From SZUA-365 sp034002405 (GTDB taxonomy: Bacteria > Bacteroidota > Ignavibacteria > SZUA-365), in NCBI GenBank assembly GCA_034002405.1, contig JAVFAS010000062.1, positions 1 to 21,927 on the forward strand: a DNA stretch of 21,927 nt. The letters run 5' to 3'. The translations under genes were made by a program, and so were the position numbers. Positions 17,011 through 21,927 of this stretch are shown piece after piece. The notes beneath the pieces are model-generated. The model had not been told where the DNA came from. It saw nothing but the letters and a program-made list of their open reading frames with translations, and did not search any database. How positions within the stretch are numbered: position 1 is the stretch's first letter; each line of letters starts with the position of its first letter.

Positions 17011-17557
17011 GCTGTTCCTCTTGAATAACTTTGTGGGGTGACGTTTGAACATCGGGAATCTCGCATTATGGAAAATTACAAAAAATTCCCGCAGACTCAT
17101 TGCCTCCCGCCCTCACGAATACGGATCCCGGCGGATGTCGTCGTGCGGCATCGCGCGTGAAAGTTCTGTCTCATCGGAAGGTTCTGTATATTTCCCGCGA
17201 CCAGTGGAAACCGGATGCGGCCGTGGAAACCGGATGCGGCTGTGGAAACCGGATGCGGCCGTGGAAACCGGATGCGGCCGTGGAAACCGGATGCGGCCGT
17301 GGCAACGCGGGGCCGACCAACGCGACGCGCCCGACGTGGTAGCATAGAATTTTCGCGAATGGAACCGATTCTGGAGTCCGTGCATAAAAATGGATTGTCG
17401 GCTTCGATGAACATATTGCCCGGCAACTGGAACTGATACCTGCTTTCCATTATAAACAAACACGTTACCGGAGCGCACCTCGAGCGTTGCGCGTAATGAT
17501 TCACACGACATTTCGTCACATCATCTCGATTCACATTCACATCATCAGAGGATTCTC
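17011..17557. other. Divergent intergenic region without genes
   Basis: This 547-bp gap separates the minus-strand S46 gene from the plus-strand DUF4382 gene. It holds both ribosome-binding sites (17015-17021 for the peptidase; AGAGGA at 17547-17552 for the lipoprotein) and a 19-bp tandem repeat array in the middle. Short open frames that cross the repeats are low-complexity products of the repeat and are not considered genes. An AT-rich stretch, TTCCATTATAAACAAACACG (17441-17460), could hold a promoter for the DUF4382 gene, but no convincing -35 partner was seen. Confidence 0.8.
17204..17305. repeat. 19-bp tandem repeat array, five copies (minisatellite)
   Basis: The unit CCGGATGCGGCCGTGGAAA begins at 17211, 17230, 17249, 17268 and 17287, preceded by a partial unit (GTGGAAA at 17204). 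Copy 2 differs by one base (GGCTGTGG) and the last copy ends GTGGCAA. There are no spacers. The unit length is not a multiple of three, and each unit contains the palindrome CGGCCG. Confidence 0.97.
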
Positions 17558-18340
17558 ATGAAAAGATTCAGCATGCTGCTTCTCCCGGTCTTGCTGCTGG
17601 CGGTTGCGTTCTCGGCCTGCAGTGACGACGATTCGAACAGCCCCGCGACCAAGGCGACGCTTTCGGTCAGCCTGACCGACGCGCCGGCCGCCTACGACGC
17701 GGTGAATATCACCTTTTCCGAGATTGCCGTCAGCATGAACGGCGGTTGGGTGGTACTCGCGGGCAATCCAGTGACCGTCAATCTGTTGGAGTGGAATAAT
17801 GGCAAGTCGATCGAACTCGGCCGACAGGATGTCGATCCCGGGAAGATCACACAGATCCGGCTCATGGTGACGAATGCCGAAGTGGTGGTTGACGGCCAGG
17901 CCCATGACGTGACCATCCCGAGCGCCGAGCAAACAGGACTGAAGATCATCACGAATTTCGATCTCGTCGCGGGTTCCACCTATAACCTCGTGCTCGATTT
18001 CGATGCGAACAAGTCCATCGTCACCACGGGCAATCCGTCCAATCCCAATGGATACAAACTCCAGCCGACCATCCGCGCGGTGGATATGGCGGTGACGGGC
18101 TCGATTTCCGGGACGGTGACGAACTTCACCGACACCCCGCTCGCGCAGGTCTCGCAAAATGGCACGGTGGTGACCTCCACGCCAGTCGACCTGACCAACG
18201 GGAGCTTCCGCATTTCCTATCTCCTTCCCGGTACCTACGACCTGCGTGTCGAAGACACGACGGGGAAGGTCTTCACGCAAACCGGCGTGACGGTCACCGC
18301 GGGACAGGACAATGCGGTCGGTTCGGTAACCCTGCAATAA
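17558..18340 (+). CDS. DUF4382-domain lipoprotein
   Basis: A 260-residue predicted lipoprotein of unknown function. The signal peptide ends FSAC (C21), followed by an acidic linker (SDDDSN). A DUF4382 domain occupies about residues 33-175, recognisable by LSVSLTDAPAAYDAVNITFSE at its start, TQIRLMV in the middle and LDFDANKSIV...NGYKLQPTIRAV at its end. The C-terminal part (about 180-260) resembles a carboxypeptidase-regulatory-like beta-sandwich, with GSISGTV, GSFRISYLLPGTYDLRV and a closing VTVTAGQ. Such domains occur on cell-surface proteins and no enzyme activity is implied. AGAGGA at 17547-17552 supports the start. A paralogue follows after 319 bp, and each copy has its own terminator. 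Confidence 0.9.
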   Translation: MKRFSMLLLPVLLLAVAFSACSDDDSNSPATKATLSVSLTDAPAAYDAVNITFSEIAVSMNGGWVVLAGNPVTVNLLEWNNGKSIELGRQDVDPGKITQIRLMVTNAEVVVDGQAHDVTIPSAEQTGLKIITNFDLVAGSTYNLVLDFDANKSIVTTGNPSNPNGYKLQPTIRAVDMAVTGSISGTVTNFTDTPLAQVSQNGTVVTSTPVDLTNGSFRISYLLPGTYDLRVEDTTGKVFTQTGVTVTAGQDNAVGSVTLQ

Positions 18341-18659
18341 CGCGGCGATCATTCGATCACGCACGAAGGGGGCGAACCGACGTCTCCCCGAATCGTATCG
18401 ACGGGCGTCTCGCCATCGCGGGACGCCCGTTCTCATTTCCTCCGGGTCATCGTGTCCACTGTGCGCATATTCCACGGGCATGGTTTTTTCCCTTTCACCT
18501 CAGTCGGATCTGTCACATAATTCCGATGTGGCGTGTCGTTTATCCGCTTCCGGATTCCTCGCCTGTTCGCCTGAGAGGAATAATGCCGTTTCGCGGCGTG
18601 AACGCAGACATCTCCCGTTGCACGGAGTCCAACGTTCATTCACAGTGAAGGAGTATCCC
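18341..18659 (+). other. Intergenic region between the DUF4382 paralogues
   Basis: No gene was seen in this 319-bp gap. Its left part holds a hairpin terminator and its right end the ribosome-binding site AAGGAG (18648-18653). A weak sigma70-like pair, TTTCAC (18493-18498) and CATAAT (18516-18521) with a 17-bp spacer, could drive the second gene, but the -35 match is poor. An in-frame ATG at 18480 exists but would hide the lipoprotein signal peptide. Confidence 0.6.
18401..18437 (+). terminator. Terminator after the first DUF4382 gene
   Basis: ACGGGCGTC (18401-18409) pairs perfectly with GACGCCCGT (18422-18430) around a 12-nt loop. The tail TCTCATTT is only moderately T-rich. It lies about 60 bp after the stop, and the stem sequence is nearly the same as in the terminator after the second paralogue. 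Confidence 0.7.
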
Positions 18660-19457
18660 ATGAATACACGATGTGTTTTCCCTCTCGTCATGGTCGCGGC
18701 CATGGTATTGTTCACCGCGTGCACGAACGAAGACGATGGACCAATCAACAACACCAGTGGAGACAAGGCATCGCTTTCCGTCCGGATGACCGATGCACCG
18801 GCGGCCTATGACGCGGTGTTTGTCACATTCTCCGAGATCGCCGTGCATCACAGCGGCGAGGGGTGGATTGTCGTCAGTGGTGATCCGGTGACCATTAACC
18901 TGCTTGAATGGAACAATGGAAATTCCATCGAACTGGGTCGCACCGACCTCGAGGCGGGCCATATCACGCAGGTGCGTCTCATGGTCACCGACGCCTCGTT
19001 GGTGGTCGATGGCGAGACGCACGAGCTCGCTATTCCGAGCGCGGATCAGACCGGACTGAAGATCATCACGAACTTCGAACTGGAAGCAGGGTCGTCCTAC
19101 ACCCTGATGCTTGATTTCGATGCCCACCACTCCATCGTCGTGATGGGGCCGCCCAGCAATCCCAACGGGTACAAGCTCAAACCGACCATCCGTGCCGTCG
19201 AGGTGGCAGCGACTGGCTCGATTGCCGGTACGATCGTGAATGTCGCCGATGCCCCGCTGGCTGTCGTCTCGCAAGGTGGTGTCGAAGTGACATCCACGCC
19301 GGTCATCGCGTCGGATGGATCGTTCCGCATCGCCTATCTCGCGCCGGGAATGTATGACCTGAAGGTCGTCAACACCCTCGGTCTCGAAGTCATCGTCGGC
19401 GGCATCGAGGTCAAGGCCGGACAGACCACGAACGTCGGCGCGCTGGTGCTGCTCTGA
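18660..19457 (+). CDS. DUF4382-domain lipoprotein (second copy)
   Basis: A 265-residue paralogue of the preceding lipoprotein with the same layout. The signal peptide ends FTAC (C21), followed by an acidic linker (TNEDDG). The DUF4382 domain (about 38-180) shows LSVRMTDAPAAYDAVFVTFSE, TQVRLMV and LDFDAHHSIV...NGYKLKPTIRAV. The C-terminal sandwich shows GSIAGTI, GSFRIAYLAPGMYDLKV and VKAGQTT. The central segment, including ITNFELEAGSSYTLMLDFDA, is nearly identical to the first copy, so this is a tandem duplication that has diverged mostly near the N-terminus and the last domain. The ATG at 18660 is 6 bases after AAGGAG. Function is unknown; surface location is inferred from the lipobox and acidic linker. 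Confidence 0.9.
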   Translation: MNTRCVFPLVMVAAMVLFTACTNEDDGPINNTSGDKASLSVRMTDAPAAYDAVFVTFSEIAVHHSGEGWIVVSGDPVTINLLEWNNGNSIELGRTDLEAGHITQVRLMVTDASLVVDGETHELAIPSADQTGLKIITNFELEAGSSYTLMLDFDAHHSIVVMGPPSNPNGYKLKPTIRAVEVAATGSIAGTIVNVADAPLAVVSQGGVEVTSTPVIASDGSFRIAYLAPGMYDLKVVNTLGLEVIVGGIEVKAGQTTNVGALVLL

Positions 19458-19477
19458 TTTCCCACACTCGCGTCTCG

Positions 19478-19519
19478 AATCCTGCGTTATCACGCAATCC
19501 TGCGTCATCGTGCAGGATT
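19478..19519 (+). repeat. 18-bp imperfect direct repeat overlapping an 8-bp hairpin
   Basis: AATCCTGCGTTATCACGC (19478-19495) is followed at once by AATCCTGCGTCATCGTGC (19496-19513). GCAGGATT (19512-19519) is complementary to the AATCCTGC at the head of either repeat, so two mutually exclusive stems can form in the transcript. It lies 21 bp after the second DUF4382 gene and before its strong terminator. Confidence 0.75.
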
Positions 19520-19576
19520 CCTTGACGAAACAGAAGATATCCCTGGCCGGACCGGTCCTCCCCGGCTGAGGGAAAC

Positions 19577-19616
19577 ACAACGGGCGTCCCGCGATGTGGG
19601 ACGCCCGTTGTTTTCA
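19577..19616. terminator. Strong terminator after the second DUF4382 gene
   Basis: A perfect 14-bp stem (ACAACGGGCGTCCC at 19577-19590 with its complement at 19598-19611) surrounds a 7-nt loop and leads into TTTTCATCT. On the minus strand the tail is GTGTTTCCC, so it may also end the convergent metal-binding lipoprotein gene, whose stop is about 45 bp away. Confidence 0.9.
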
Positions 19617-19654
19617 TCTCTTGCCAGGGTCTGGAAAGACTCTCCGGCGATCCA

Positions 19655-19945
19655 TCAGTGATTGTGTCCTTCATGCGATTCCTCGCCGTGATCATGCCCC
19701 TCGTGCCCTTCCATACCCTCCTGCCCCGCTGCCTCGACGGCAACGAGATCCATGCCGCAGACAGGACAGGAACCCATCTCCGGATAGGTTTTCTCCCCTT
19801 CGCATTTCATCGGACAATAATAGGATGATGCAACATCCTGCTGCATTTCCTGCTTGTCCATCTCCTGCTGCTGTTCCTGTTTCTCCCCGCCGCAGGCGGT
19901 GATCAGCAGCATCAGCGCGAATGCCAATAATACCGTATGTTTCAT
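19655..19945 (-). CDS. Small HMBD-type heavy-metal-binding lipoprotein
   Basis: A 96-residue predicted lipoprotein. The signal peptide ends ITAC (C18). A Gln/Glu-rich linker (about 21-37) leads to a heavy-metal-binding domain with YYCPMKCEG (C44, C48) and GSCPVCGMDLV (C60, C63, M65), as found at the N-terminus of many copper/silver efflux proteins. The last 20 residues are His/Glu/Gly-rich (GHEGHDHGEESHEGHNH) and could bind copper, zinc or nickel. It stands alone here, without a CusB-like adaptor or P-type ATPase next to it. The ATG at 19945 is chosen because it opens the signal peptide and has GGAGAG a few bases upstream; the longer frame to 20104 has no signal character. Metal choice is not predictable. 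Confidence 0.88.
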   Translation of the reverse strand: MKHTVLLAFALMLLITACGGEKQEQQQEMDKQEMQQDVASSYYCPMKCEGEKTYPEMGSCPVCGMDLVAVEAAGQEGMEGHEGHDHGEESHEGHNH

Positions 19946-20043
19946 CTCAGTCTCTCCATGGTGGGTGGGTGGATGGAAAAAAGATACATACGGCGATACT
20001 ACCCGGCAAGCAAGCCGCGCACGAAGTTGCGACGGAAACACGG

Positions 20044-20088
20044 ACCCGCGCTCGCCGTCGCGCTCTCCGGCCGAGACGGAGCGCGGGT
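20044..20088 (-). terminator. Possible hairpin downstream of the rubrerythrin gene
   Basis: ACCCGCGCTC (20044-20053) and GAGCGCGGGT (20079-20088) form a 10-bp perfect stem with a 25-nt loop, about 20 bp after the rubrerythrin stop. The following minus-strand sequence (CCGTGTTTCCG) has only a short T-tract, so termination is uncertain. Confidence 0.45.
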
Positions 20089-20110
20089 TCCGACACGGAC
20101 TCATCTCCGT

Positions 20111-20611
20111 CTAATCAACCAGCACGAACTTCTCCCCCTTCAACCCGCAGGTCGGACATTCCGCGGGGGGGTCGCCGAATTCGATGTGCCCACAGACGGG
20201 ACAAAGATAAAATGTCACCTCGGTCAGATCCTTCCCCGATTTCACCGCGTCGAGCGCCAGCGCATACAACCTGGCGTGCACGGCCTCGGCGGTGAGCGCA
20301 TAATTGAACATGCGCGCGGCCCCCTTGTGTCCTTCCGCCTGTGCCTGCTCGAGCATGGGGGGATACATGTCCTGGAATTCGTACGTCTCCCCGTCGATCG
20401 CTGCCTGAAGATTATCGGCCGTCGAGCCGATGCCGTTCATCGACGCAAGATGACCGGCGGCATGGATGCGCTCGGCTTCGGCCGTGGTGCGGAACAGCTT
20501 CGCGACATTGGGAAATCCTTCCCGTTCCGCCTTTTCCGCGAACGCACGGTATTTCTGATTGGCCTGGCTCTCGCCGGCGAAGGCGGTTTTCAGATCTTCG
20601 GTGGTGCTCAT
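20111..20611 (-). CDS. rbr: Rubrerythrin
   Basis: A 166-residue non-haem di-iron protein that typically reduces hydrogen peroxide to water with electrons from rubredoxin or NAD(P)H-dependent donors in anaerobes and microaerophiles. The ferritin-like four-helix domain (about 1-130) has the expected carboxylate ligands: GE at 14, EAERIH with E47 and H50, E75 or E78 in DGETYEF, and EAVH with E109 and H112. A C-terminal rubredoxin-like FeS4 domain follows with C137-PV-C140 and C152-PT-C155. The total is slightly shorter than classical rubrerythrin (about 190) but normal for this subgroup. AGGAGAG (minus-strand reading of 20617-20623) supports the ATG at 20611. It lies downstream of DNA polymerase IV on the same strand, with a possible promoter of its own in between. 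Confidence 0.95.
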   Translation of the reverse strand: MSTTEDLKTAFAGESQANQKYRAFAEKAEREGFPNVAKLFRTTAEAERIHAAGHLASMNGIGSTADNLQAAIDGETYEFQDMYPPMLEQAQAEGHKGAARMFNYALTAEAVHARLYALALDAVKSGKDLTEVTFYLCPVCGHIEFGDPPAECPTCGLKGEKFVLVD

Positions 20612-20645
20612 GTATTCTCTCCTGATTGAATGAACGGTCCCATAT

Positions 20646-20674
20646 AATGTACATCCCGGTCGGATACTCCGCAA
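20646..20674 (-). promoter_or_regulatory. Candidate sigma70-like promoter for rubrerythrin
   Basis: On the minus strand TTGCGG (20669-20674) and TACATT (20646-20651) are separated by 17 bp, about 35 bp upstream of the rubrerythrin ATG. Three of six -35 bases and four of six -10 bases match the standard consensus. Bacteroidota use a different primary promoter consensus, so this is tentative. Confidence 0.3.
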
Positions 20675-20696
20675 CGAGGAATGATGCGCGCTCTGC

Positions 20697-21875
20697 CTAT
20701 TGCGCCTGCTCCAGCACGCTCGCATACGTGATGGCCATCTTGCCGAAGCGGCGGCGGATGTCATCGAGGCCCGCATAGAGGCTGTCGAATTTCCGTTCCT
20801 CCTCATCGAAGAGAAAAAGCTGACCGTAATCGTCGATCAGATCGCTGGTACTGATGCCGAGCAGGCGCACGCGCACGCGCCGCGTGTAGAGCGCGCGGAA
20901 TAGTCGTTCGGCCACACGGGCGAGCACATGGTCGGCATTGGTGTAGTCGCAGTGCAACGTCTTCGTCGCGGTGATGAAATCGGCATAGCGCAGCTTCAGC
21001 GTGATCGTGCGTGTGAGGAAGCGGCGCTCGCGCAGATCGCGTCCCACCCGTGCCGCCAGCTGCGTGAGCGCGGCCTCCATCGCGAAGGGGTCGAGCACGT
21101 CCTCGGCGAAGGTGTGTTCGGCGCCGAGGGACTTCTGCCGGCGGTACGGGAGGATGGGCGAATGATCGATCCCGCGCGCGTGTTCGTGCAGCGTGCGGCC
21201 GACCTTGCCGTACATGTTGGTGAACAAGCGCGGCGATAGCGCGGCGATGCTGCCGATGAACGGGATGCCCATGTTGAGCAGGTCGCGCTCCATCACCTCG
21301 CCCACACCGGGCATGATGCGCACCGGATGTGGCGCGAGAAACTCGGCCTCCCCACCATCGGGTACCCGCAAGTCCCCCGCCTTCTTGCCGACATTCGTCG
21401 CCACCTTCGCCACCAGCTTGTTGCGTGCAATGCCATAGGTGAGCGGCAGCCGCAGTTCACCGAGGATGGTGTGCTTGACACGCACGCTCCAGCGTTCCTC
21501 GCTGCCGATGAAGCGTCCGCAACCGCTGATGTCGAGATAGAATTCGTCGATCGAGGCCTTTTCCATCACCGGCACGAAATCCTCGAGCAGCTCGGAGACC
21601 CGCTCGCTGTACTCGGCGTAATGCGTGAAGTTCGGGTGCAGAAACACGGCATGGGGACACAGCTCGTACGCCTGGCGCAGCGGCATGGCCGAATGGATGC
21701 CGAAGCGCCGCGCCTCGCGCGAACATCCCGCCACCACGCCACGCTGATACGGCGTGCCGCCGACCACCACCGGACGCCCGTTCAGCGACGGATCCATCAG
21801 CCGCTCGACCGACACGAAGAACGTGTCCATATCCAGATGCATGCAGCGCGTCGGCGCCGCTCCGTGCTCGATCAT
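20697..21875 (-). CDS. dinB: DNA polymerase IV (Y-family translesion polymerase)
   Basis: A 392-residue error-prone polymerase that copies past damaged template bases. The catalytic carboxylates are present: LDMD (D15, D17) and SIDE (D110, E111). The FF after DMDT is the usual steric-gate region excluding ribonucleotides. The palm/thumb boundary has PGVGEVMERDLLNMGI, a helix-hairpin-helix motif, and the little-finger domain includes KSLGAEHTF and ITLKLRYADF. QLFLF at about 352-356 matches the sliding-clamp-binding consensus QLxLF, followed by the common LDDIRRRFG tail. GGAG (complement of 21883-21886) is 7 bases before the ATG at 21875; a GTG one codon earlier at 21878 is in frame but only 4 bases from it. 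A heptamer tandem repeat abuts this ribosome-binding site. Confidence 0.95.
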   Translation of the reverse strand: MIEHGAAPTRCMHLDMDTFFVSVERLMDPSLNGRPVVVGGTPYQRGVVAGCSREARRFGIHSAMPLRQAYELCPHAVFLHPNFTHYAEYSERVSELLEDFVPVMEKASIDEFYLDISGCGRFIGSEERWSVRVKHTILGELRLPLTYGIARNKLVAKVATNVGKKAGDLRVPDGGEAEFLAPHPVRIMPGVGEVMERDLLNMGIPFIGSIAALSPRLFTNMYGKVGRTLHEHARGIDHSPILPYRRQKSLGAEHTFAEDVLDPFAMEAALTQLAARVGRDLRERRFLTRTITLKLRYADFITATKTLHCDYTNADHVLARVAERLFRALYTRRVRVRLLGISTSDLIDDYGQLFLFDEEERKFDSLYAGLDDIRRRFGKMAITYASVLEQAQ

Positions 21876-21882
21876 CACCCTG

Positions 21883-21886
21883 CTCC
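21883..21886 (-). promoter_or_regulatory. Ribosome-binding site deciding the dinB start
   Basis: GGAG on the minus strand lies 7 bases upstream of the ATG at 21875 and 4 bases upstream of the GTG at 21878, favouring the ATG. It is immediately adjacent to the heptamer repeat that runs out of the window. Confidence 0.65.
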
Positions 21887-21927
21887 GTTGGCTGTTGGCC
21901 GTTGGCTGTTGGCCGTTGGCTGTTGGC
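21887..21927. repeat. 14-bp (2 x 7) tandem repeat, cut by the window end
   Basis: GTTGGCTGTTGGCC is repeated at 21887, 21901 and 21915, with the last copy ending at the window edge. Each unit is two variant heptamers, GTTGGCT and GTTGGCC, so nearly six heptamers are visible. It lies directly upstream of the dinB ribosome-binding site and probably continues beyond the window. Confidence 0.95.

Noticed and set aside
17204..17305. Possible CRISPR array
   Set aside because: The repeats are directly joined with no unique spacers, the unit is 19 bp, and no cas genes are present.
17097..17540. Several overlapping open frames of 70-147 codons across the 19-bp repeats
   Set aside because: They consist largely of repeat-derived low-complexity peptide, lack ribosome-binding sites, and occur in several frames at once because the repeat lacks stop codons.
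1..21927. Prophage, integron, defence or secondary-metabolite island
   Set aside because: No integrase, transposase, phage structural, nuclease/methylase pair, toxin-antitoxin or biosynthetic gene was recognised. The genes present belong to ordinary chromosomal families.

Overview
The window is about 22 kb of GC-rich bacterial chromosome carrying 15 protein-coding genes and no rRNA, tRNA, CRISPR array or transposon that I can see. Gene content points to the Bacteroidota/Chlorobi (FCB) group, probably one of its high-GC lineages. The evidence is two S46 dipeptidyl-peptidase genes, two DUF4382 lipoproteins, a PiT transporter with the long hydrophilic C-terminal extension typical of Bacteroidota, a short IorA without the C-terminal ferredoxin domain, and an HMBD lipoprotein. 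This placement is an inference from families, not a measured phylogeny.

Layout. (1) 1-3269, plus strand: the 3' part of a sensor histidine kinase, its OmpR-type response regulator one base downstream, and a secreted protein made of two sugar-binding beta-sandwich repeats. (2) 3282-9793, minus strand: a phosphate module read in the order PhoB-like regulator, PhoR-like kinase, PhoU, PiT phosphate transporter, then an EamA/DMT permease. The first three genes are nearly gapless (3 bp gap, then a 4 bp overlap). (3) 10019-12228, plus strand: iorA-iorB, the two subunits of indolepyruvate:ferredoxin oxidoreductase, overlapping by 4 bp and closed by a very strong hairpin terminator. (4) 12378-17010, minus strand: two tandem S46-family serine dipeptidyl-peptidases, both predicted lipoproteins. 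(5) 17011-17557: a gene-free divergent intergenic region with five 19-bp tandem repeats. (6) 17558-19457, plus strand: two paralogous DUF4382 lipoproteins, each with its own hairpin terminator. (7) 19655-21875, minus strand: a small metal-binding lipoprotein, a rubrerythrin, and DNA polymerase IV. The window ends inside a heptamer-based tandem repeat immediately upstream of the polymerase gene.

How the genes may work together. The phosphate block joins sensing (PhoR/PhoB), the negative modulator PhoU and a PiT carrier, with no Pst ABC transporter in view. The S46 peptidases (dipeptide release outside the cytoplasm) and IorAB (oxidation of aryl pyruvates derived from aromatic amino acids) fit a peptide- and amino-acid-using lifestyle, but they lie on opposite strands and are not one operon. 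Rubrerythrin suggests peroxide handling in an anaerobe or microaerophile.

I found no convincing evidence of a previously undescribed multi-gene system. The observations most worth checking are the Pst-less phosphate operon with possible 11-bp Pho-box-like repeats, the two tandem-repeat arrays, the tandem lipoprotein peptidases, and the possible alternative hairpins after the second DUF4382 gene.
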